51,339 nt of DNA, taken from NCBI GenBank assembly GCA_903885555.1, contig CAISIV010000190.1, forward strand, positions 1 through 51,339, given 5' to 3'. Made by a program: the position numbers and the translations under genes. The notes under the pieces are model-generated. The model was not told the origin of the DNA. It made no database searches and saw nothing but the letters and a program-made list of their open reading frames with translations. Origin of the DNA: an uncultured Hyphomicrobiales bacterium. GTDB taxonomy: Bacteria > Pseudomonadota > Alphaproteobacteria > Rhizobiales > Xanthobacteraceae. Positions within the stretch are counted from its first letter, which is position 1, and every line of letters starts with the position of its first letter. Positions 24,941-31,917 of this stretch are shown here, in pieces.

Positions 24941-25060
24941 CCCTCCGCTACCCCGCGCGTGCCCGATTATTCCGACACCGACTTGTGATCGCCGGGGCCG
25001 TCTTCGCCCTTGTGCCGCCCTGCCATTGGACTACGTCAGGGTCATCACAAGGAGGCCATC

Positions 25061-25318
25061 ATGCCGTCACTCACATTGAAGCTTCTCGCTGGCGTCGTTG
25101 TATTCGCCTTCATCGTTCCGGCGCAGGCCGAGACCGTGCGCAAGCACAAGAAGATCGCCGGCGTTCACGCAATGGCGCAGTCGCAAGAACGCGGCACCGA
25201 TAAATTCCGGTCAGGCCCCATCTATGACGGCCGCACCTATCTTGGCGATGACCCGGACCCGTTCATCCGCTCGCAACTGGCGCGCGACGTCAACGCGATT
25301 TACGGCGGCAACAACTAG
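25061..25318 (+). CDS. small exported protein of unknown function
   Basis: 85 aa, ATG at 25061 with a strong ribosome site AAGGAGG ending 5 bases before it. A signal peptide covers about residues 1-23 (LLAGVVVFAFIVPAQAE). The mature part is short, basic at first (RKHKKIAG), then RSGPIYDGRTYLGDDPDPFIRSQLARD. No family is recognised; similar small periplasmic proteins with a YDGRxYLGxDPDP motif occur in rhizobial relatives as far as I recall. It stands alone between the oxidase and the aminotransferase. Confidence 0.65.
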   Translation: MPSLTLKLLAGVVVFAFIVPAQAETVRKHKKIAGVHAMAQSQERGTDKFRSGPIYDGRTYLGDDPDPFIRSQLARDVNAIYGGNN

Positions 25319-25337
25319 CTCGCCTCTCATTGATTTT

Positions 25338-25401
25338 CCCCGGCCAATCGGGTGAACTGCGCCGCAAAACAATGCGCGGCGCAGAGCGCCGGTTGCCGGG
25401 G
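25338..25401 (+). ncRNA. 64-nt hairpin leader of the aminotransferase gene, burying its ribosome site
   Basis: The outer stem pairs CCCCGGC (25338-25344) with GCCGGGG (25395-25401) and extends by six more pairs past one bulged C. After a small internal loop, the inner stem pairs CTGCGCCGC (25357-25365) with GCGGCGCAG (25376-25384), loop AAAACAATGC. That is about 22 pairs. The Shine-Dalgarno GGGGAG (25398-25403) lies largely in the 3' arm, six bases from the ATG at 25410. The arrangement suggests control of translation initiation, though a REP-type palindrome that happens to sit here is the alternative. Confidence 0.5.
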
Positions 25402-25409
25402 AGAATTCA

Positions 25410-26591
25410 ATGCTCAAGACCATCGCGGCCTTCGACCGCATCGGCGAGGAAAATGCTTTCGCGGTACTCGCCCGCGCCAATGCGCTGATCGCGCAAGGCC
25501 GCGACGTCATTAACCTCGGTATCGGCCAGCCTGATTTCCGCACGCCGGAATTCATCGTCGAGGCGGCGATCAAGGCGCTGCGCGACGGCCATCACGGCTA
25601 TACCGCGGCCAACGGCATCGTGCCGCTGCGCGAGGCGGTCGCCGCCGATCTGCACAAGCGCTACGGCGTCGAAGTCTCGCCGGATGCCGTGATGATCATG
25701 CCCGGCGGCAAGCCCACCATGTTCATGTCGATCCTGATGTTCGGCGAGCCGGGTGCCGAGATCATGTATCCCGATCCGGGTTTCCCGATCTATCGCTCGA
25801 TGATCGAGTTCACCGGTGCGACGCCGGTGCCGGTGCCGATCCGCGAGGAAAACGGCTTTGCCTTCTCGGCGGAGGAAACGCTCAAGCTGATCACACCGAA
25901 AACCCGGCTCATCATTCTCAATTCGCCGGCCAATCCGACCGGCGGCGTCACCGGCAAGGCCGAAGTCGACAAGCTGATCGACGGTCTGGAGAAGTGGCCC
26001 GACGTCGCCATCATGTCGGACGAGATCTACGACCAGATGACTTATGACGGCGAGAAGCACGTCTGCCTGCTGTCGTATCCGTCGATCCGCGACCGGCTGA
26101 TTCTGCTCAATGGCTGGTCGAAAACCTACGCGATGACAGGCTGGCGACTCGGCTACGCCGTGTTTCCGCCGAAGCTTTACGACTATGCGCGCAAGCTCGC
26201 GGTCAATCTGCATTCCTGCGTCAACGCCTCGGCGCAATATGCCGGCCTCGCGGCGCTCAAAGGCCCGCAGGACGAAGTGCGCGCGATGGTCGCCGAGTTC
26301 GACAAGCGCCGCAAAGTCATGGTCGAGGGTCTGAACAAGTTGCCCGGAGTTTCTTGCGCAACACCAAAAGGTGCGTTCTACGCGTACCCCAACATCAAGC
26401 GCACCGGCTGGAAGGCCAAGGCGCTGGCCTCGTCGCTCTTGGAAGATGCCGGCGTCGCCATCATCGGCGGTCCGGACTTCGGCATTCTCGGCGAAGGCTA
26501 TGTGCGCCTGAGCTACGCCAACTCGACCGAGAACATCCTCAAGGCGCTCGGCCGCATGAACGAGTTTTTGTCGACCAGGAAGGCAGCTTAG
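25410..26591 (+). CDS. PLP-dependent aminotransferase, class I/II
   Basis: 393 aa, fold-type I. Motifs: LGIGQPDFRTPEFIVEAA, GYTAANGIVPLREAVA, ILNSPANPTGGV, SDEIYDQMTY, and the PLP lysine Lys238 in NGWSKTYAMTGWRLGY; the substrate-carboxylate Arg is in YVRLSYANSTENI. This matches the aspartate aminotransferase Ib-like subgroup, which often acts on aromatic or branched amino acids or alanine. Substrate unknown. The ATG at 25410 follows a long hairpin that overlaps the ribosome site (see 25338). The gene is followed by a palindromic repeat pair enclosing a nuclease remnant. Confidence 0.88.
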   Translation: MLKTIAAFDRIGEENAFAVLARANALIAQGRDVINLGIGQPDFRTPEFIVEAAIKALRDGHHGYTAANGIVPLREAVAADLHKRYGVEVSPDAVMIMPGGKPTMFMSILMFGEPGAEIMYPDPGFPIYRSMIEFTGATPVPVPIREENGFAFSAEETLKLITPKTRLIILNSPANPTGGVTGKAEVDKLIDGLEKWPDVAIMSDEIYDQMTYDGEKHVCLLSYPSIRDRLILLNGWSKTYAMTGWRLGYAVFPPKLYDYARKLAVNLHSCVNASAQYAGLAALKGPQDEVRAMVAEFDKRRKVMVEGLNKLPGVSCATPKGAFYAYPNIKRTGWKAKALASSLLEDAGVAIIGGPDFGILGEGYVRLSYANSTENILKALGRMNEFLSTRKAA

Positions 26592-26601
26592 TTTCTTTCT
26601 T

Positions 26602-26660
26602 ACCCTCTCCCCGTTGGGGGAGAGGGTGGTCCGGCCGAAGGCCGGACCGGGTGCGGGGGC
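26602..26660 (+). repeat. family B palindromic repeat, left copy
   Basis: Two adjacent hairpins and a tail. ACCCTCTCCCC (26602-26612) pairs with GGGGAGAGGGT (26617-26627). GGTCCGGCC (26628-26636) pairs with GGCCGGACC (26640-26648) around GAA. The tail is GGGTGCGGGGGC (26649-26660). It starts 10 bp after the aminotransferase stop. The same architecture recurs inverted at 26867-26934 and twice at 47557-47672. Confidence 0.85.
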
Positions 26661-26661
26661 A

Positions 26662-26946
26662 ATGGTCAAGTACGAGCGTCCACCTCGCGCGACGGCGAAC
26701 GCCCGCACGATGCGCCGCGAGCAGACCGACGCCGAACGCGATCAATGGCTGACAAACGAAGGCTATGTTGTCGTGCGCTACAGCAACGTCGACATTCTCA
26801 AGAACCCCGACGGTGTGTTGTCGGACCTTTCAAGCCAACTTGAAGAGAGGCGCAGGGTTTTAGATCGCTCCCCCTCACCCGGTCTCGGCTCGCAAGGCTC
26901 GCCTCGACCACCCTCTCCCCCAGAGGGGAGAGGGAAAGAGGTCTAG
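26662..26946 (+). pseudogene. remnant of a DUF559 (Vsr-like endonuclease family) gene, catalytic core deleted
   Basis: The frame starts at ATG 26662, two bases after the left repeat. Residues 1-23 carry the DUF559 N-terminus (ARTMRREQTDAE: A-R-x-[ML]-R-R-x-x-T-[DE]-A-E). The text then jumps directly to the family C-terminus, RDQWLTNEGYVVVRYSNVDI, then LKNPDGVLSDL. The middle of roughly 60 residues that normally holds the nuclease motifs (family pattern FRRQ...DF.C...E.DG..H) is absent, as by one in-frame deletion. The reading then runs through the right repeat (SPSPGLGSQG..., PPSPPEGRGKE) to a TAG at 26944. It cannot be a working nuclease. Its terminus overlaps the end of the convergent MscS gene. 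Confidence 0.7.
26867..26934 (-). repeat. family B palindromic repeat, right copy (inverted)
   Basis: Read on the minus strand it has the same order as the left copy: CCCTCTCCCC (from 26934) and GGGGAGAGGGT (to 26910) form a hairpin, then GGTC...GACC (26909-26881) with a different, longer inner stem, then GGGTGAGGGGGAGC (26880-26867). The central stem sequences differ between copies while the ability to pair is retained in part, so structure rather than sequence is conserved. Confidence 0.85.
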
Positions 26947-28334
26947 CTCTTAAACGGCCCCTTGCCTGCGTCGGCGGGCATCGGCGAAGCCGGATCGTCC
27001 TTGCCGGGATCAGGCTCGTCCTCGTGCGCAATGGGATGCGCTATTTCGTAAATAACCCGCGCCGGTCCCGGCTTGGCAAGGTGGGCGCCCTGCTTGTCGA
27101 GCGTGTCCCACAGCGCCAGCAGTACGTCGCTTTTGACGTTGGCGACGCCGGCGGCCGGATCGGTGATCCAGAACCACAATTCGAATTCGAGCGCGCTTGA
27201 GCCGAACGCCGACAACATGCAGCTCGGCGCCGGCTTCTTCGCGACACGCTCGATGCTCTGCGCGGCCGAGACGGCCGCTTCCTGAACCTTGCGCGGATCG
27301 CTGTCATAGGTGGTGTTGAACTTCACCGACAGGCGAACCAAGTCGCTCGAATAGGTCCAGTTGGCGACGCGCTGCGTGATGAAGTCTTCGTTCGGGATCA
27401 GATATTCACGGCCGTCACGGGTATCGACCGAGGTGTAGCGCGCGCCCATGTTGCCGACACGGCCGAAATGATCGCCGACCGAGATGACGTCGCCGGGTTT
27501 GATCGACTTGTCGGCCAACAGAATTATGCCGCTGACGAGGTTCGACACGATCTTCTGCAAACCGAAGCCCAAGCCGACGCCGACCGCGCCAGAAAACAAG
27601 GCGAGTACAGATAAGTCGATGCCCATCGAATTGAGCACGATCACGACAGCCAGAATGATCAGCACGATGCGGATCAGCTTGGCGATCAGTACCTGGATCG
27701 ATGGCGTGAGATCCGTGAAGCTCTGCACCCGCTTGTCGAGGAAGTTGCCGAGCGCATTGGCGCCCCACAATGTGATCAGCAGCAGCGCGGTGGTCTTGAG
27801 CAGCAGCAGTGGCGACAGCCGCAGACCGCCGACCATCAGCGAGACCGAGGGCGCGTCGAGGCTCGCCATCACCGGATCGAGCAGGCGCAGGATACTCAGC
27901 GCCGCGATAGTCCATGCCGTGACCGTGACCACGCGGTTGACGAAGCGGTTATGGATGACGCCGGCGGCGATGTTGATGATCACCCAGGCGGTGGTCAGGC
28001 TGATGGCGACGCCGAGCAAATACGTGCGCGGATTGATGACGTCGGCGCGCAACGCGGCGCGGATTGCCATGACCACCAGAATGAAGGCAATCGGCTTGAG
28101 ATAGTCGACCAGCGTCCGCACGACCATGCGCAGATAAGGCGGCCAGCCCATCGTCAGCGACACCAGGTCGACGCGCCTGCGGACCGAGACGGCGATGCCG
28201 AGCGCCATGAGGACCGCCAGACCGATCAGGCCCAACTGGATCGGCAGCCAGACAGACGTCAGTTCGGTGCGCAGCGTGTGCCGCGCCGCGTCGAGCAGGG
28301 TGGTCCAGGCATCGTGAAAATCGGAAAATTCCAT
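26943..28334 (-). CDS. mechanosensitive ion channel, MscS family
   Basis: 463 aa. About five or six N-terminal helices (from residue 32) precede the MscS pore helix and beta domain: LFSGAVGVGLGFGLQKIVSN (Gly/Ala-rich pore helix), then SGIILLADKSIKPGDVISVG, VGNMGARYTSVDTRDGREYL and PNEDFITQRVANWTYSS. This is the mid-sized class with extra membrane helices. It opens under membrane tension to release solutes on hypo-osmotic shock. The C-terminal tail is Asp/Pro/Ala-rich. Its stop overlaps the DUF559 remnant reading on the other strand by 3 bp. Confidence 0.9.
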   Translation of the reverse strand: MEFSDFHDAWTTLLDAARHTLRTELTSVWLPIQLGLIGLAVLMALGIAVSVRRRVDLVSLTMGWPPYLRMVVRTLVDYLKPIAFILVVMAIRAALRADVINPRTYLLGVAISLTTAWVIINIAAGVIHNRFVNRVVTVTAWTIAALSILRLLDPVMASLDAPSVSLMVGGLRLSPLLLLKTTALLLITLWGANALGNFLDKRVQSFTDLTPSIQVLIAKLIRIVLIILAVVIVLNSMGIDLSVLALFSGAVGVGLGFGLQKIVSNLVSGIILLADKSIKPGDVISVGDHFGRVGNMGARYTSVDTRDGREYLIPNEDFITQRVANWTYSSDLVRLSVKFNTTYDSDPRKVQEAAVSAAQSIERVAKKPAPSCMLSAFGSSALEFELWFWITDPAAGVANVKSDVLLALWDTLDKQGAHLAKPGPARVIYEIAHPIAHEDEPDPGKDDPASPMPADAGKGPFKS

Positions 28335-28378
28335 GCGTTATTCCACTCGTCGAACCGGGCCGCATATGACTATGATTC

Positions 28379-28400
28379 GGGGCGCAAAGGCACGCGCCCC
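28379..28400. repeat. GC-rich hairpin in the MscS/acyl-CoA dehydrogenase divergent gap
   Basis: GGGGCGC (28379-28385) pairs with GCGCCCC (28394-28400) around AAAGGCAC. Role unknown. Confidence 0.3.
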
Positions 28401-28445
28401 ACAGAGCGGGCGAGGGTTTGGTGAGGGCGCAATGAGGCAACGAGA

Positions 28446-28461
28446 AGGCCATTAATGGCCT
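28446..28461. promoter_or_regulatory. perfect 16-bp palindrome upstream of acyl-CoA dehydrogenase
   Basis: AGGCCATTAATGGCCT, fully self-complementary, ending 20 bp before the ATG at 28482. It suits a dimeric repressor binding site. Confidence 0.45.
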
Positions 28462-28481
28462 GAACTGGGAAGGAACGCGGG

Positions 28482-29708
28482 ATGGCTCAGCTTTCGGAAG
28501 AACAACGCATGATGCGGCAGAGCTGCCGCGATTTTGTCGACGACGTGGTGCTGCCCTTCGTCAAAAAGAACTGGAAGCAGGAATGGTCGATGGAGCCGGA
28601 GGACCGGCTGCCGGCGAGCATACTGGAAAGCGCCGACAAGGTCGGCATCCGCACACTCGGCGTGCCGGAAGAGTTCGGCGGCATCGAGCTGGAAAAAGGC
28701 ACCGAGGTGTCGACCTTCGCCATGATCTCCGAGGAGATCGCGCGCGGCGATTCTGGCCTGTCCGACAAGCTGGTGCAGAACTGGAAAGTGTCGGTGCTGC
28801 TCCGCCAACTGGCGCCGCGGCATCTGCAGGAGAAGTGGTTCAAGCGCCTGGTCGACGATCCGCAATTCCTGCTGGCGCACTGTCTTACCGAGCCGCGCGG
28901 CGCGTCCGACCGCTGGCTGCCTTACAACGTGCCGGAAGCGGCGATGCAGACCAAGGCGGTCAAGACCAACGGTGGCTGGGTCATCAATGGCCGCAAGCAG
29001 TTCATCTCCAACGGTTACGACGCCGGGCTTTACGTCGTCTACGCCAACACCAATCCCAAGGTCGGCATGCTGCAGGGCACGTCGTCCTTCCTGGTGCCGC
29101 GCGAGACCAAAGGCTTTTCGGTAGCGCGCTGCAACGAAACGCTGGGCTGCCGCTACATGAACAACGGCGAAGTGGCGTTCGACGACATGTTCGTGCCGGA
29201 CGATCATGTGCTCGCAGAGGGTGATGCGCTCGGCAAGGCCGGCGTCTATTTCCGGCCCGGCAAGATCATCCAGGCGGCCAAAAATCTCGGCGTCGGCGTG
29301 CGCGCTTTCGAGGCGACGTCGGAGTATGTGCAAAACTACGTGCAGGGCGGTCGCATTCTGATCAAGCATCAGGCGGTGGCATTACGCATTGCCGACATGG
29401 CGGTGCGCATCGAAGCGGTGCGCTCGCTGCTGGAACGAGCGTCGGCGGCGGTCGATGCCGAGGCGCCGGATGCCGAAGTGCTTTGCAACATGGCCAAGGT
29501 GTTCGCGTCGGAAGAAATCATGAAGGTGGCGCAACATGCGGTCGAACTGCATGGCGGCAACGGCATGATGCTGGACTTCGGCATCGAGAAGCTGTTCCGC
29601 GACGCCGCAATCTTCCTGCACATGGATGCGACGGTCGACATCTCGAAGATGAAGATCGTCAAGAACCTGTTCCCGCAGACGGCGGGCAAGTACGCGGGGC
29701 CAGAGTGA
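28482..29708 (+). CDS. acyl-CoA dehydrogenase
   Basis: 408 aa FAD flavoprotein. N-terminal helical domain, then the middle beta domain with LAHCLTEPRGASDRWLPYN (FAD/substrate signature, C-L-T-E-P), GWVINGRKQFISNG and FLVPRETKGFSVARC, then the C-terminal helical domain with HQAVALRIADMAVRIEAVRSL, VELHGGNGMMLDF and the terminal DATVDISKMKIVKN. It introduces a 2,3-double bond into an acyl-CoA. A catalytic Glu cannot be placed with certainty by eye. Chain-length or branched substrate unknown. It stands alone, with a palindrome upstream. Confidence 0.88.
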   Translation: MAQLSEEQRMMRQSCRDFVDDVVLPFVKKNWKQEWSMEPEDRLPASILESADKVGIRTLGVPEEFGGIELEKGTEVSTFAMISEEIARGDSGLSDKLVQNWKVSVLLRQLAPRHLQEKWFKRLVDDPQFLLAHCLTEPRGASDRWLPYNVPEAAMQTKAVKTNGGWVINGRKQFISNGYDAGLYVVYANTNPKVGMLQGTSSFLVPRETKGFSVARCNETLGCRYMNNGEVAFDDMFVPDDHVLAEGDALGKAGVYFRPGKIIQAAKNLGVGVRAFEATSEYVQNYVQGGRILIKHQAVALRIADMAVRIEAVRSLLERASAAVDAEAPDAEVLCNMAKVFASEEIMKVAQHAVELHGGNGMMLDFGIEKLFRDAAIFLHMDATVDISKMKIVKNLFPQTAGKYAGPE

Positions 29709-29714
29709 CGACTT

Positions 29715-29835
29715 GCCCCGGACGCGGTGCAGCGCGCTTGCGGTGCACCACAGATCCGGGGCCTTACCAAATTTCGAATTCTCTGACGGTCCCGGTTCTG
29801 CAGCACATCACTTCGTGCTGCGCTGCGCCCGGGAC
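29715..29835. repeat. family A palindromic repeat, inverted pair
   Basis: The first copy (29715-29762) pairs GCCCCGGA with TCCGGGGC around an inner GGTGCA/TGCACC stem. The second (29789-29835) pairs GTCCCGG with CCGGGAC around AGCAC/GTGCT. It fills the gap between the convergent acyl-CoA dehydrogenase and DMT transporter genes and could serve as a bidirectional transcript end. Confidence 0.8.
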
Positions 29836-29840
29836 AAGGC

Positions 29841-30740
29841 TCACTTCACCACAAACCTGAATCCAACGACCACGATGACCATGCCGATGATCTGCGCGAT
29901 ACTCGGCACGATACCGAGCGCGACGTAGCCGATCACCAGCGCGAAGCCGGGCACCAGAGCCGGGAAGGTCGCCGCACGGCCGCCGCCCAGCAGCATCACC
30001 GAGCGCGCGAACAAAAAGATCGGTCCGGCGCCGGCCATGATGCCCTGCACCAGCGCCTGCAACAGGTTTTCGGCAAAGCCCATGCGGATCATGTTGTCGA
30101 AGCCGGCGAAGATGACGAACAGCGGCGCGAATACGAAGATAGACAGCGCGGCGACGACATTGGCCGCCGCCATGCCCGGCACGCGCCACATGCGCAGCAC
30201 GGTGCCGAAGGCCGCCCAGAACACGCCGGCCGCGGCGAACAGCAGATCGCCGCCGACGCCATGCGTGCCGATCGTCGTCAGCGATTCCACGCCGAACACG
30301 AGCAGACCGACGATGATGATGACGCCGCCGACGATGCGCGTCATCGTGGGCCGTTCGCCCAGCACCAAGGTCGCCAGAATGAGGCCGGCGAGCGCGGCGC
30401 ACGCAGGCTGGATGGTCGTGCCGTGGCCGAGCGGCACCAGGATGAAGCCGGTATAGGCCATCAGCGCCTGCGGCGGCCCCGCCACGAAGGTCATCACGGC
30501 GCTGCGGCCCCAGCCGATGCCGCCGAGTTTGAAAAAGCCCGCACGCAGCGCCAGTGGCATCAACACGAGGCCGGACCAGAAAAAGCGGTGAAAGGCGAGG
30601 TCGGCGGGTGTAAAGCCGATATTGACACCGTGTTTTGCCGTGGCGAAACCCGCTGCCCACCCGAACGCCGCGGCAATGCCGCAGAGTGTACCGACCAGCA
30701 GGCCAGATACCGCGGCGGGTTGAGGTTTCTCGTCCGGCAC
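29841..30740 (-). CDS. DMT superfamily (EamA) transporter
   Basis: 299 aa, ten predicted helices in two EamA repeats: first GTLCGIAAAFGWAAGFATAKHG (about 15-36) through LVLGERPTMTRIVGGVIII; second from about 165, GGDLLFAAAGVFWAAFGTVLRM to the closing LVIGYVALGIVPSIAQIIGMVIVVVGFRFV. It probably exports a small metabolite. It is divergent from the BKACE enzyme at 30850. Confidence 0.82.
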   Translation of the reverse strand: MPDEKPQPAAVSGLLVGTLCGIAAAFGWAAGFATAKHGVNIGFTPADLAFHRFFWSGLVLMPLALRAGFFKLGGIGWGRSAVMTFVAGPPQALMAYTGFILVPLGHGTTIQPACAALAGLILATLVLGERPTMTRIVGGVIIIVGLLVFGVESLTTIGTHGVGGDLLFAAAGVFWAAFGTVLRMWRVPGMAAANVVAALSIFVFAPLFVIFAGFDNMIRMGFAENLLQALVQGIMAGAGPIFLFARSVMLLGGGRAATFPALVPGFALVIGYVALGIVPSIAQIIGMVIVVVGFRFVVK

Positions 30741-30769
30741 GTCAGCTCAGCTCCAGTCGCAGGTGACTT

Positions 30770-30786
30770 GAGTATGGCTGATACTC
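30770..30786. promoter_or_regulatory. inverted repeat upstream of the BKACE gene
   Basis: GAGTAT-GGCTG-ATACTC, perfect 6-bp arms with a 5-bp centre, 63 bp upstream of the ATG at 30850 and 29 bp upstream of the divergent DMT start. The GTAT/ATAC halves resemble GntR/FadR-type operators. Confidence 0.4.
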
Positions 30787-30849
30787 TAGGATCGCTTCCT
30801 AAGTCCAACAACGAAACGTCAACGCAATTATCACCGGGATGGATAGCTC

Positions 30850-31785
30850 ATGGCGAAGCCGCGTAAAGTCATCATTACCTGCGCCGTAACCGGCGCAATT
30901 CACACGCCGTCGATGTCGCCGCATCTGCCGATCACCGCCCAGGAGATCGCCGATGCCGCCATTGGCGCCGCCGAGGCCGGCGCCGCCGTCGTCCATCTGC
31001 ATGCGCGCAACCCGCAGGACGGCCGGCCCGACCAGACGCCGGAAGCCTTCCTTCCCTTCGTCAAGGTGATCAAGCAGCGCTCCAACGTCGTCATCAATCT
31101 CACCTCCGGCGGTTCGCCGACCATGATGGTGGAAGAGCGAGTGCAGCCGGCCGCGGTACTTAAGCCGGAGGTCGCCTCGCTCAACATGGGCACGATGAAC
31201 TTCGGGCTCTACCCGATGATCCCGCGCTACAAAGGCAAGTTCAAGTTCGACTGGGAAGAGCCGTATCTCGAGAATTCCAAGAAGGGTATGTTCAAGAACA
31301 CGCTCGCCGACATCGAATTCATTCTCAAGACCTGCGCCGAGAACGGAACCCGCTTTGAGGTCGAATGCTACGACATCGGCCATCTCTACACGCTCAAGCA
31401 TTTCCTCGACCGCGGCCTGATCCAGGCGCCGCTGTTCATCCAGTCGGTGTTCGGCATTCTCGGCGGCATCGGCACGCATCCCGAAGACGTCATCATGATG
31501 AAGCGCACCGCCGACCGGCTGTTCGGTGACAACTATCACTGGTCGGTGCTCGGCGCCGGCGGCGCCCAGATGCGGGTCGCCGCCATGGCGGCGACGATGG
31601 GCGGCAACGTGCGTGTCGGTCTTGAGGACTCATTGTGGATCGGCGCCGGCAAGCTGGCCGAATCCAATGCCCAGCAGGTCACCCAGGTGCGCAAGATTCT
31701 CGAAGGCCTCGGCCTCGAGATTGCCACGCCCGACGACGCCCGCGAGATTCTCTCGCTCAAGGGCGGCGACAAGGTGAACTTCTAG
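30850..31785 (+). CDS. BKACE family (DUF849) 3-keto-acid cleavage enzyme
   Basis: 311 aa Zn-dependent TIM barrel. N-terminal KVIITCAVTGAIHTPSMSPHLPITAQEIADAA, then the metal-binding VVHLHARNPQDGRP (H-x-H), VVINLTSGG, and C-terminal VLGAGGAQMRVAAMAATMGGNVRVGLEDSLWIG, GKLAESNAQQVTQVRKILEGLG. Family members condense a beta-keto acid with acetyl-CoA, yielding acetoacetate and a new CoA ester. The lysine-fermentation enzyme Kce (3-keto-5-aminohexanoate) is the founder. The keto acid used here is unknown; carnitine-derived dehydrocarnitine is another common substrate. Confidence 0.9.
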   Translation: MAKPRKVIITCAVTGAIHTPSMSPHLPITAQEIADAAIGAAEAGAAVVHLHARNPQDGRPDQTPEAFLPFVKVIKQRSNVVINLTSGGSPTMMVEERVQPAAVLKPEVASLNMGTMNFGLYPMIPRYKGKFKFDWEEPYLENSKKGMFKNTLADIEFILKTCAENGTRFEVECYDIGHLYTLKHFLDRGLIQAPLFIQSVFGILGGIGTHPEDVIMMKRTADRLFGDNYHWSVLGAGGAQMRVAAMAATMGGNVRVGLEDSLWIGAGKLAESNAQQVTQVRKILEGLGLEIATPDDAREILSLKGGDKVNF

Positions 31786-31801
31786 GTTCTCGTCGTGCAT
31801 G

Positions 31802-31831
31802 CGCCGGGCCGCGATTTGTCGCGGTCCGGCG
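31802..31831. terminator. 13-bp stem-loop after the BKACE gene
   Basis: CGCCGGGCCGCGA (31802-31814) pairs with TCGCGGTCCGGCG (31819-31831), one G-U pair, loop TTTG. It begins 16 bp after the BKACE stop. No run of T follows, so if it ends transcription it does so without the classical U-tract. Confidence 0.45.
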
Positions 31832-31917
31832 GTGACCATTCCGACACCAGCGACAACGTTTCTCGTTGATATTCCGGCCTCGAATCCGTCCTATTGCGAT
31901 GGGAGATTCGTGCGCCG

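Noticed and set aside
24982-25051. CTTGTGAT and ATCACAAG, 54 bases apart, upstream of the small exported gene
   Set aside because: Pairing over such a distance without further stem is weak, although it would reach the ribosome site.
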